The notes beneath the pieces are model-generated. The model saw nothing but the letters and a program-made list of their open reading frames with translations, made no database searches and was not told the origin of the DNA. From the NCBI GenBank assembly GCA_028752905.1, contig JAQNBH010000014.1, positions 4,104,595-4,168,594 of the forward strand: a DNA stretch of 64,000 bases. The letters are read 5' to 3'. Position 1 is the stretch's first letter; every line of letters starts with the position of its first letter. Both the position numbers and the translations under genes were made by a program. This document shows, in pieces, positions 23,501 through 35,500 of this stretch. Source of the stretch: Cladorhizidae sp. MBARI D1340-BT2 (taxonomy: Eukaryota > Porifera > Demospongiae > Poecilosclerida > Cladorhizidae).

Positions 23501-26500
23501 TACTCCCTTAGTACCAGAAGATTTGTTTCAAGAGCTTTCCAATGATGTACTTTATGTATGTAGGCTTGTAAGTCTGTGCAGTGATGACTAGCATACTCCC
23601 TTAGTACCAGAAGATAGCTTGTTTCAAGAGCTTTCCAATGATGTACTTTGTGGAGGCTTGTAAGTCTGTACAGTGATGACTAGCATACTCCCTTAGTACC
23701 AGAAGATAGCTTGTTTCAAGAGCTTTCCAATGATGTACTTTATGTATGTAGGCTTGTAAGTCTGTGCAATAATGACTAGCATACTCCCTTAGTACCAGAA
23801 GATAGCTTGTTTCAAGAGCTTTCCAATGATGTACTTTATGTATGTAGGCTTGTAAGTCTGTGCAGTGATGACTAGCATACTCCCTTAGTACCAGAAGATT
23901 TGTTTCAAGAGCTTTCCAATGATGTACTTTATGTATGTAGGCTTGTAAGTCTGTGCAATAATGACTAGCATACTCCCTTAGTACCAGAAGATAGCTTGTT
24001 TCAAGACAATGATGTACTTTATGTATGAAGGCTTGTAAGTCTGTGCAGTGATGATAGATACACACTCTTCAAAGTTGTACCTGATCACCTTAAAAATGCT
24101 CTAAAATGACAGAATGTGTTAGCACTTCCCAATCACATGTGTAACAGAACTACATAAATGTTATGAGCGGGAATCCCCCCCCCCCCCCCCCCAAATACCA
24201 CAAGAGAACCAGAGACCAATAAAGATTTCTTTTTCTGAAAGAAAGAGTCAGAGGCAAACATTAAGTTTTCACTGGTACAAACCAACCAAAAGGCTCTCTC
24301 TGCTCATAACATTGTGTGGTTCTGTTACCCTGCCTGTGAGTGGGAAATGCCTACAGGCACTTAGAGCATTTTAAAGGTGATTAGAGTACGAAGAGAGTGT
24401 TTGTATCTTCACTGTAGAGACTTACAAGCCTTCATAAAGTACATCATTGGAAAGCTCTTGAAACAAGCTATCTTCTGGTACTAAGGGAGTCTATTAGTCA
24501 TCACTGTACAGACTTACAAGCCTTCATAAAGTACATCATTGAAAAGCTCTTGAAACAAGCTATCTTCTGGCACTAAGGGTGTATGCTAGTCATCACTGTA
24601 CAGACTTACAAGCCTTCATAAAGTATATCATTGGAAAGCTATTGAAACAAGCTATCTTCTGGTACTAAGGGAGTATGCTAGTCATCACTGCACAGACTTA
24701 CAAGCCCACATAAAGTACATCATTGGAAAGCTCTTGAAACAAGCTATCTTCTGGTACTAAGGGAGTATGCTAGTCATCACTGTACAGACTTACAAGCCTC
24801 CATAAAGTACATCATTGGAAAGCTCTTGAAACAAGCTATCTTCTGGTACTAAGAGAGTATGCTAGTCATCGCTGCACAGACTTACAAGCCTTCATAAAGT
24901 ACATCATTGGAAAGCTCTTGAAACAAGCTATCTTCTGGTACTAAGGGAGTATGCTAGTCATCGCTGCACAGACTTACAAGCCTTCATAAAGTATATCATT
25001 GGAAAGCTCTTGAAGAAAAGCTTTCGTTTTGCTACGGAATGAGGGAAAAAACAAATTACAGGTTAAAAAAAGGTAAACCTCCCCCCTCCCCCCATTAGGC
25101 ACAATGAGGGTGGTCCTCAGATGTGGCTGATTAGGAGTTATAGGGGGCAGTGCCATCCCAAGCTGTGCCCAAGCTGTCTGGATAGTGGGAGTTTAAATAG
25201 CAGATGTTGCTAATTGGTGTTTACCTGAGCTGATGTTCTCTGTTTGCAGGGTGGGCCAGCCCGGAGTGGAACTTACTGGCACGCATGATGACGGCAATAA
25301 AGTGTTACAGATATTGCCATTTGCTTCTGAGGTGAGAGTGAAGCTAGGGTAGCTTCCCCCTGTCACAAACCCGGCATTACATCATCACGATGTCATCAGT
25401 AGTATACAGATCAATTCTGGACTAGGGCTTCAGTTAGGGTTGGGCCCAGGGCAATTGCTAGAGAATCTAACAGTGTCCATTATGATGACGTAATGATGAC
25501 GTAATGATGACGTAATGATGACGTAATGACGATGCAATGCTAGGGTCTTGTGACATAGGAAAGCCTTGCATGTCTGTGGCTGTGTTGGGGGTCGGTATAT
25601 TTCGGGGAGGGGGTGCCGAAAGAAACTTCCTGGTTGAAATGTGGCTGTGATAGTTCAAAGATTTCAACAAGAATTCTTTCCTACACTTGCATTGAAAGTT
25701 ATGTGTATCTCAGAATCCTCCCAGCCAAACACATGTGTGTGTCGTTGGTTTTGCTGAAGCTGATTGCTTTGTTGAAACGTTGGCAAAAATAGTTGATGAC
25801 CCACTAGATATTATTTGCTAGGGACACCCAAACCTTAACTATGGGGTGTGGGAGGATGAGGAGGCTGTGGTGGACAGTGCTTCACGATTGACCTCCAGGA
25901 AAAGCCAGGAGGTGTGGATGTGTAATTAGTCCTTGTCAATATCTTGGACGTGATTCCAACCACCAAATAATGGGCCCTCGAGAATTTTCCAAGGAAGTTG
26001 AATATTTCTTCTTGCTAGTCCATGTAGGAGGGTTGGTGTTGTCTCTGGGGTGGAGGTAGACAGGAACTTGCCCTGGAGTAGTAGCTGTTGTTTTGACTGC
26101 ACTGAGTGTCGAGTTCCAATGAGCCAGTTAAAACACGCACTCCTTCTCTGTCCAGTGGTAGTTAAAACACACACTCCACTCCTTCTCTGTCTAGTGTTAG
26201 TTAAAACACACACTCCACTCCTTCTCTGTCTAGTGGTAGTTAAAACACACACTCCACTCCTTCTCTGTCCAGTGGTAGTTAAAACACACACTCCACTCCT
26301 TCTCTGTCCAGTGGTAGTTAAAACACACACTCCACTCCTTCTCTGTCCAGTGGTAGTTAAAACACACACTCCACTCCTTCTCTGTCCAGTGGTAGTTAAA
26401 ACACACACTCCACTCCTTCTCTGTCCAGTGGTAGTTAAAACACACACTCCACTCCTTCTCTGTCCAGTGGTAGTTAAAACACACACTCCACTCCTTCTCT

Positions 26501-29500
26501 GTCTAGTGGTAGTTAAAACACACACTCCACTCCTTCTCTGTCTAGTGGTAGTTAAAACACACACTCCACTCCTTCTCTGTCCAGTGGTAGTTAAAACACA
26601 CACTCCACTCCTTCTCTGTCCAGTGGTAGTTAAAACACACACTCCACTCCTTCTCTGTCCAGTGGTAGTTAAAACACACACTCCACTCCTTCTCTGTCCA
26701 GTGATAGTTAAAACACACACTCCACTCCTTCTCTGTCCAGTGGTAGTTAAAACACACACTCCACTCCTTCTCTGTCTAGTGGTAGTTAAAACACACACTC
26801 CACTCCTTCTCTGTCCTAGTTAAAACACACACTCCACTCCTTCTCTGTCTAGTGATAGTTAAAACACACACTCCACTCCTTCTCTGCCCAGTGGTAGTTA
26901 AAACACACACTCCACTCCTTCTCTGTCTAGTGGTAGTAAAACACACACTCCACTCCTTCTCTGTCTAGTGATAGTTAAAACACACACTCCACTCCTTCTC
27001 TGTCTAGTGGTAGTTAAAACACACACTCCACTCCTTCTCTGTCTAGTGGTACTTAAAACACACACTCCACTCCTTCTCTGTCCAGTGGTAGTTAAAACAC
27101 ACACTCCACTCCTTCTCTGTCTAGTGGTAGTTAAAACACACACTCCACTCCTTCTCTGTCCAGTGGTAGTTAAAACACACACTCCACTCCTTCTCTGTCT
27201 AGTGGTAGTTAAAACACACACTCCACTCCTTCTCTGTCCAGTGGTAGTTAAAACACACACTCCACTCCTTCTCTGTCCAGTGGTAGTTAAAACACACACT
27301 CCACTCCTTCTCTGTCTAGTGATAGTTAAAACACACACTCCACTCCTTCTCTGTCCAGTGGTAGTTAAAACACACACTCCACTCCTTCTCTGTCTAGTGG
27401 TAGTTAAAACACACACTCCACTCCTTCTCTGTCCAGTGGTAGTTAAAACACACACTCCACTCCTTCTCTGTCTAGTGATAGTTAAAACACACACTCCACT
27501 CCTTCTCTGTCTAGTGGTAGTTAAAACACACACTCCACTCCTTCTCTGTCCAGTGGTAGTTAAAACACACACTCCACTCCTTCTCTGTCTAGTGGTAGTT
27601 AAAACACACACTCCACTCCTTCTCTGTCTAGTGGTAGTTAAAACACACACTCCACTCCTTCTCTGTCTAGTGGTAGTTAAAACACACACTCCACTCCTTC
27701 TCTGTCCAGTGGTAGTTAAAACACACACTCCACTCCTTCTCTGTCTAGTGGTAGTTAAAACACACACTCCACTCCTTCTCTGTCCAGTGGTAGTTAAAAC
27801 ACACACTCCACTCCTTCTCTGTCCAGTGGTAGTTAAAACACACACTCCACTCCTTCTCTGTCCAGTGGTAGTTAAAACACACACTCCACTCCTTCTCTGT
27901 CCAGTGGTAGTTAAAACACACACTCCACTCCTTCTCTGTCCAGTGGTAGTTAAAACACACACTCCACTCCTTCTCTGTCTAGTGGTAGTTAAAACACACA
28001 CTCCACTCCTTCTCTGTCCAGTGGTAGTTAAAACACACACTCCACTCCTTCTCTGTCCAGTGGTAGTTAAAACACACACTCCACTCCTTCTCTGTCTAGT
28101 GGTAGTTAAAACACACACTCCACTCCTTCTCTGTCCAGTGGTAGTTAAAACACACACTCCACTCCTTCTCTGTCCAGTGGTAGTTAAAACACACACTCCA
28201 CTCCTTCTCTGTCCAGTGGTAGTTAAAACACACACTCCACTTCTTCTCTGTCTCTGTCTAGTGGTAGTTAAAACACACACTCCACTCCTTCTCTGTCCAG
28301 TGGTAGTTAAAACACACACTCCACTCCTTCTCTGTCCAGTGGTAGTTAAAACACACACTCCACTCCTTCTCTGTCCAGTGGTAGTTAAAACACACACTCC
28401 ACTCCTTCTCTGTCTAGTGGTAGTTAAAACACACACTCCACTCCTTCTCTGTCCAGTGGTAGTTAAAACACACACTCCACTCCTTCTCTGTCTAGTGGTA
28501 GTTAAAACACACACTCCACTCCTTCTCTGCCCAGTGGTAGTTAAAACACACACTCCACTCCTTCTCTGTCCAGTGGTAGTTAAAACACACACTCCACTCC
28601 TTCTCTGTCCAGTGGTAGTTAAAACACACACTCCACTCCTTCTCTGTCTAGTGGTAGTTAAAACACACACTCCACTCCTTCTCTGTCTAGTGGTAGTTAA
28701 AACACACACTCCACTCCTTCTCTGCCCAGTGGTAGTTAAAACACACACTCCACTCCTTCTCTGTCCAGTGATAGTTAAAACACACACTCCACTCCTTCTC
28801 GTAGTTAAAACACACACTCCACTCCTTCTCTGTCCAGTGGTAGTTAAAACACACACTCCACTCCTTCTCTGTCCAGTGGTAGTTAAAACACACACTCCAC
28901 TCCTTCTCTGTCTAGTGATAGTTAAAACACACACTCCACTCCTTCTCTGTCCAGTGGTAGTTAAAACACACACTCCACTCCTTCTCTGTCTAGTGGTAGT
29001 TAAAACACACACTCCACTCCTTCTCTGTCTAGTGGTAGTTAAAACACACACTCCACTCCTTCTCTGTCTAGTGGTAGTTAAAACACACACTCCACTCCTT
29101 CTCTGTCCAGTGGTAGTTAAAACACACACTCCACTCCTTCTCTGTCCAGTGGTAGTTAAAACACACACTCCACTCCTTCTCTGTCCAGTGGTAGTTAAAA
29201 CACACACTCCACTCCTTCTCTGTCTAGTGGTAGTTAAAACACACACTCCACTCCTTCTCTGTCTAGTGGTAGTTAAAACACACACTCCACTCCTTCTCTG
29301 TCCAGTGGTAGTTAAAACACACACTCCACTCCTTCTCTGTCTAGTGGTAGTTAAAACACACACTCCACTCCTTCTCTGTCCAGTGGTAGTTAAAACACAC
29401 ACTCCACTCCTTCTCTGTCTAGTGGTAGTTAAAACACACACTCCACTCCTTCTCTGTCTAGTGGTAGTTAAAACACACACTCCACTCCTTCTCTGCCCAG

Positions 29501-32500
29501 TGGTAGTTAAAACACACACTCCACTCCTTCTCTGTCCAGTGGTAGTTAAAACACACACTCCACTCCTTCTCTGTCCAGTGGTAGTTAAAACACACACTCC
29601 ACTCCTTCTCTGTCCAGTGGTAGTTAAAACACACACTCCACTCCTTCTCTGTCTAGTGGTAGTTAAAACACACACTCCACTCCTTCTCTGTCCAGTGGTA
29701 GTTAAAACACACACTCCACTCCTTCTCTGTCTAGTGATAGTTAAAACACACACTCCACTCCTTCTCTGTCTAGTGATAGTTAAAACACACACTCCACTCC
29801 TTCTCTGTCCAGTGGTAGTTAAAACACACACTCCACTCCTTCTCTGTCTAGTGATAGTTAAAACACACACTCCACTCCTTCTCTGTCCAGTGGTAGTTAA
29901 AACACACACTCCACTCCTTCTCTGTCCAGTGGTAGTTAAAACACACACTCCACTCCTTCTCTGTCCAGTGGTAGTTAAAACACACACTCCACTCCTTCTC
30001 TGTCCAGTGGTAGTTAAAACACACACTCCACTCCTTCTCTGTCCTAGTGGTAGTTAAAACACACACTCCACTCCTTCTCTGTCTAGTGGTAGTTAAAGCA
30101 CACACTCCACTCCTTCTCTGTCTAGTGATAGTTAAAACACACACTCCACTCCTTCTCTGTCCAGTGGTAGTTAAAACACACACTCCACTCCTTCTCTGTC
30201 CAGTGGTAGTTAAAACACACACTCCACTCCTTCTCTGTCCAGTGGTAGTTAAAACACACACTCCACTCCTTCTCTGTCCAGTGGTAGTTAAAACACACAC
30301 TCCACTCCTTCTCTGTCTAGTGGTAGTTAAAACACACACTCCACTCCTTCTCTGTCCAGTGGTAGTTAAAACACACACTCCACTCCTTCTCTGTCCAGTG
30401 GTAGTTAAAACACACACTCCACTCCTTCTCTGTCCAGTGGTAGTTAAAACACACACTCCACTCCTTCTCTGTCCAGTGGTAGTTAAAACACACACTCCAC
30501 TCCTTCTCTGTCCAGTGGTAGTTAAAAACACACACTCCACTCCTTCTCTGTCTAGTGGTAGTTAAAACACACACTCCACTCCTTCTCTGTCCAGTGGTAG
30601 TTAAAACACACACTCCACTCCTTCTCTGTCTAGTGGTAGTTAAAACACACACTCCACTCCTTCTCTGTCCAGTGGTAGTTAAAGCACACACTCCACTCCT
30701 TCTCTGTCTAGTGATAGTTAAAACACACACTCCACTCCTTCTCTGTCCAGTGGTAGTTAAAACACACACTCCACTCCTTCTCTGTCCAGTGGTAGTTAAA
30801 ACACACACTCCACTCCTTCTCTGTCCAGTGGTAGTTAAAACACACACTCCACTCCTTCTCTGTCCAGTGGTAGTTAAAACACACACTCCACTCCTTCTCT
30901 GTCTAGTGGTAGTTAAAACACACACTCCACTCCTTCTCTGTCCAGTGGTAGTTAAAACACACACTCCACTCCTTCTCTGTCTAGTGGTAGTTAAAACACA
31001 CACTCCACTCCTTCTCTGTCCAGTGGTAGTTAAAACACACACTCCACTCCTTCTCTGTCTAGTGGTAGTTAAAACACACACTCCACTCCTTCTCTGTCCA
31101 GTGGTAGTTAAAACACACACTCCACTCCTTCTCTGTCTAGTGGTAGTTAAAACACACACTCCACTCCTTCTCTGTCCAGTGGTAGTTAAAACACACACTC
31201 CACTCCTTCTCTGTCCAGTGGTAGTTAAAACACACACTCCACTCCTTCTCTGTCCAGTGGTAGTTAAAACACACACTCCACTCCTTCTCTGTCCTAGTGG
31301 TAGTTAAAACACACACTCCACTCCTTCTCTGTCTAGTGGTAGTTAAAACACACACTCCACTCCTTCTCTGTCCAGTGGTAGTTAAAACACACACTCCACT
31401 CCTTCTCTGTCTAGTGGTAGTTAAAACACACACTCCACTCCTTCTCTGTCCAGTGGTAGTTAAAACACACACTCCACTCCTTCTCTGTCCAGTGGTAGTT
31501 AAAACACACACTCCACTCCTTCTCTGTCCAGTGGTAGTTAAAACACACACTCCACTCCTTCTCTGTCTAGTGGTAGTTAAAACACACACTCCACTCCTTC
31601 TCTGTCCAGTGGTAGTTAAAACACACACTCCACTCCTTCTCTGTCCAGTGGCAGTTAAAACACACACTCCACTCCTTCTCTGTCCATTGGTAGTTAAAAC
31701 ACACACTCCACTCCTTCTCTGTCCAGTGGTAGTTAAAACACACACTCCACTCCTTCTCTGTCTAGTGGTAGTTAAAACACACACTCCACTCCTTCTCTGT
31801 CCAGTGGTAGTTAAAACACACACTCCACTCCTTCTCTGTCCAGTGGCAGTTAAAACACACACTCCACTCCTTCTCTGTCCATTGGTAGTTAAAACACACA
31901 CTCCACTCCTTCTCTGTCCAGTGGTAGTTAAAACACACACTCCACTCCTTCTCTGTCTAGTGGTAGTTAAAACACACACTCCACTCCTTCTCTGTCTAGT
32001 GATAGTTAAAACACACACTCCACTCCTTCTCTGTCTAGTGGTAGTTAAAACACACACTCCACTCCTTCTCTGTCTAGTGGTAGTTAAAACACACACTCCA
32101 CTCCTTCTCTGTCTAGTGATAGTTAAAACACACACTCCACTCCTTCTCTGTCTAGTGGTAGTTAAGAATGAATGCTCACATGGTGGCAAGTTCATAAAGA
32201 ATGCAGCTTGAGAGTGAGTGTGCGTGTTTAACCGATTCACAGCCGTAGATGCCATATACAGCTATTTTTTTGTAACGACTGCAATAATAAAATAATAATA
32301 TCAAATTGTTCATCTGAGCTATGCTTATGCTAAAGATGTCTAGGCATGCCCAGTGCTTGGCTTCAGCTAAATAAAAAAAGATCTCAGATGTAGCACTTTG
32401 ATAACTAGGGTAATCCTGACCTCAAACTTTCTTGTGCAAACGAAAAAAGTGGTTTCGAGACTAAATGTGAGTGATGTTTTAGCAATGCTGGATGGCAATG

Positions 32501-35500
32501 ATTTTAGGCTCTCTGCAGTGGAAAGTAGCGACGAGGAAGTTGAAGGGAATTTTGGGACAACACCCTAGAGACCTGGAGGAGCTCTAGCAGCTCTGAGTGA
32601 AATGGTGGATTCTCAACCTGTGTTTGGCCAGGCCAGTGATAGATCCGCTGATGTTCCTAGAGATCAAGATATGGACTCTTATGATGGTGAACAACAGGAA
32701 CTAGAGCTCCCTGGTGGTAAATAGCTCTACTCATAAGCTTGTATCCGAGTCTGCTTTTGTTTTGTTTTCTGACATATCAATTTGAGCAAAATAGTATTTA
32801 CCCAGGTACTTCGTGGGAGCTATTCTATCTATCTATCTATCTATCTAGTGGCTATGATCTTGATCTGGCCAGTACATGTAGAGAAGAAGAACAAGTGTAT
32901 TGAATGTCTAGTAATAACAGAGAGAAATGATCTCCCTGGCAATAGGCTTTCATCAAATGCTCTAGTTGTAATGTCCACGTTTGTGTTGTAAATGGCAGGG
33001 ACTGTTAAAAATGATACCACTGTACAGGTTTCATACATGGGGAGGGGGGGGGGGGGGGATTTCCCCCCAAAATAATTTCTCTCCCCCCCCCCCAAGAATT
33101 TTCACAATAAAAATTTATATTAATGAATTTTTTAATGTAATACATTACAGTAACGGGAAAAGTAACGGGGGGAAAGAGCAGTACAGAGAAGGGAACGTAG
33201 AAGCTATAGCTAATATAATTAGGTAACTTTTATTATTTATACTGGCATATACAAAGCATACCTCAACTAAAAGAGAGTCAAACCTCTCCTAGACATCCTC
33301 AAATATCTGAAATGACTCTCTGGGTCAGACAGCCTCATCTCTTGTAGGAGATTGTTATATCCATGCTTACAGCGAGTGAATATAGGGCGTACCCACAAAC
33401 TATTCTGTGGCAAGATGCAACTGTGTCATAATCTAGAATGTTCTGTCCATAGGAAAGTACCCTCAAAATGTCTCAGAATCAATCTGAGAGCATCGATTTT
33501 TCCCCCAGACCCCCCTACTTGGGGCTTGCTTACGCACACCCATCACGTAAACACCAAACATCTTGACTTTCCCCTCCCCCAAACTGTAAATCCTGTATTA
33601 ACCCTATGAACCCCTGCCACACACTCACAGATGGATCAAGCCGTTTATAGTGGACCTTTTAGTCCTTTGAACCTTCGCGAGCTCTACGTACGACCATAAC
33701 TCTGCCACTACACTTACTCTCTTTGTTTTGATCTTGGCTCCTCACATCTTTACTTCCTTCCCAAACACTCACTTCACCAGCTAGGAACTTCACTCTGCTG
33801 CTACACTCCACTCTCTCTCATCTTTACTTCCTTCCCAAACACTCACTTCACCAGCTCTGCAAGGAACTTCACTCTGCTGCTACACTCCACTCTCTCTCAT
33901 CTTTACTTCCTTCTCAAACACTCACTTCACCAGCTCTGCAAGGAACTTCACTCTGCTGCTACACTCCACTCTCTCTTANNNNNNNNNNNNNNNNNNNNNN
34001 NNNNNNNNNNNNNNNNNNNNNNNNNNNNNNNNNNNNNNNNNNNNNNNNNNNNNNNNNNNNNNNNNNNNNNNNNNNNNNCCAGTGAACTTCAACTAGACTA
34101 GGTAGGAATGCATGGACCAGTGAAACTTCAACTAGACTAGGTAGGAACTGCACAGGACCAGTGAACCCTTCAACTAGACTAGGTAGGAATGCACTGGACC
34201 AGTGAAACTTCAACTAGACTAGGTAGGAATGCACTGGACCAGTGAACCTTCAACTAGATAGGTAGGCATGCACTGGACCAGTGAAACTTCAACTAGACTA
34301 GGTAGGAATGCACTGGACCAGTGAAACTTCACTAGACTAGGTAGGATGCACTGGACCAGTGAAACTTCAACTAGACTAGGTAGGAATGCACTGGACCAGT
34401 GAAACTTCAACTAGACTAGGTAGGAATGCACTGGACAGTGAAACTTCAACTAGACTAGGTAGGAATGCACTGGACCAGTGAAACTTCAACTAGACTAAGG
34501 TAGGAATGCACTGGACCAGTGAAACTTCAACTAGACTAGGTAGGAATGCACTGGACCAGTGAAACTTCAACTAGACTAGGTAGGAATGCACTGGACCAGT
34601 GAAACTTCAACTAGACTAGGTAGGAATGCACTGGACCAGTGAAACTTCAACTAGACTAGGTAGGAATGCACTGGACCAGTGAAACTTCAACTAGACTAGG
34701 TAGGAATGCACTGGACCAGTGAAACTTCAACTAGACTAGGTAGAATGCACTGGACCAGTGAAACTTCAACTAGACTAGGTAGGAATGCACTGGACCAGTG
34801 AAACTTCAACTAGACTAGGTAGGAATGCACTGGACCAGTGAAACTTCAACTAGACTAGGTAGGAATGCACTGGACCAGTGAAACTTCAACTAGACTAGGT
34901 AGGAATGCACTGGACCAGTGAAACTTCAACTAGACTAGGTAGGAATGCACAGGACCAGTGAAACTTCAACTAGACTAGGTAGGAATGCACTGGACCAGTG
35001 AAACTTCAACTAGACTAGGTAGGAATGCACTGGACCAGTGAAACTTCAACTAGACTAGGTAGGAATGCACTGGACCAGTGAAACTTCAACTAGACTAGGT
35101 AGGAATGCACTGGACCAGTGAAACTTCAACTAGACTAGGTAGGAATGCACAGGACCAGTGAAACTTCAACTAGACTAGGTAGGAATGCACTGGACCAGTG
35201 AAACTTCAACTAGACTAGGTAGGAATGCACTGGACCAGTGAAACTTCAACTAGACTAGGTAGGAATGCACAGGACCAGTGAAACTTCAACTAGACTAGGT
35301 AGGAATGCACTGGACCAGTGAAACTTCAACTAGACTAGGTAGGAATGCACTGGACCAGTGAAACTTCAACTAGACTAGGTAGGAATGCACTGGACCAGTG
35401 AAACTTCAACTAGACTAGGTAGGAATGCACTGGACCAGTGAAACTTCAACTAGACTAGGTAGGAATGCACTGGACCAGTGAAACTTCAACTAGACTAGGT

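Larger units (their letters stand above)
21598..25249 (+). other. LLGL intron 2 (3.65 kb)
   Basis: Contains the 36-bp array and the foldback element. The stretches 21598-22070 and 22255-23225 are otherwise non-repetitive with no recognisable gene. Confidence 0.8.

Noticed and set aside
26898..30057. Frames of about 1,040 (minus) and 1,030 (plus) codons
   Set aside because: They are translations of a 39-bp tandem repeat with period-13 peptides on opposite strands in the same DNA. There is no unique sequence, no start context and no domain.
30047..32255. Further repetitive frames of 170-372 codons on both strands
   Set aside because: Same 39-bp array. Frames change only where a unit has a 1-bp indel.
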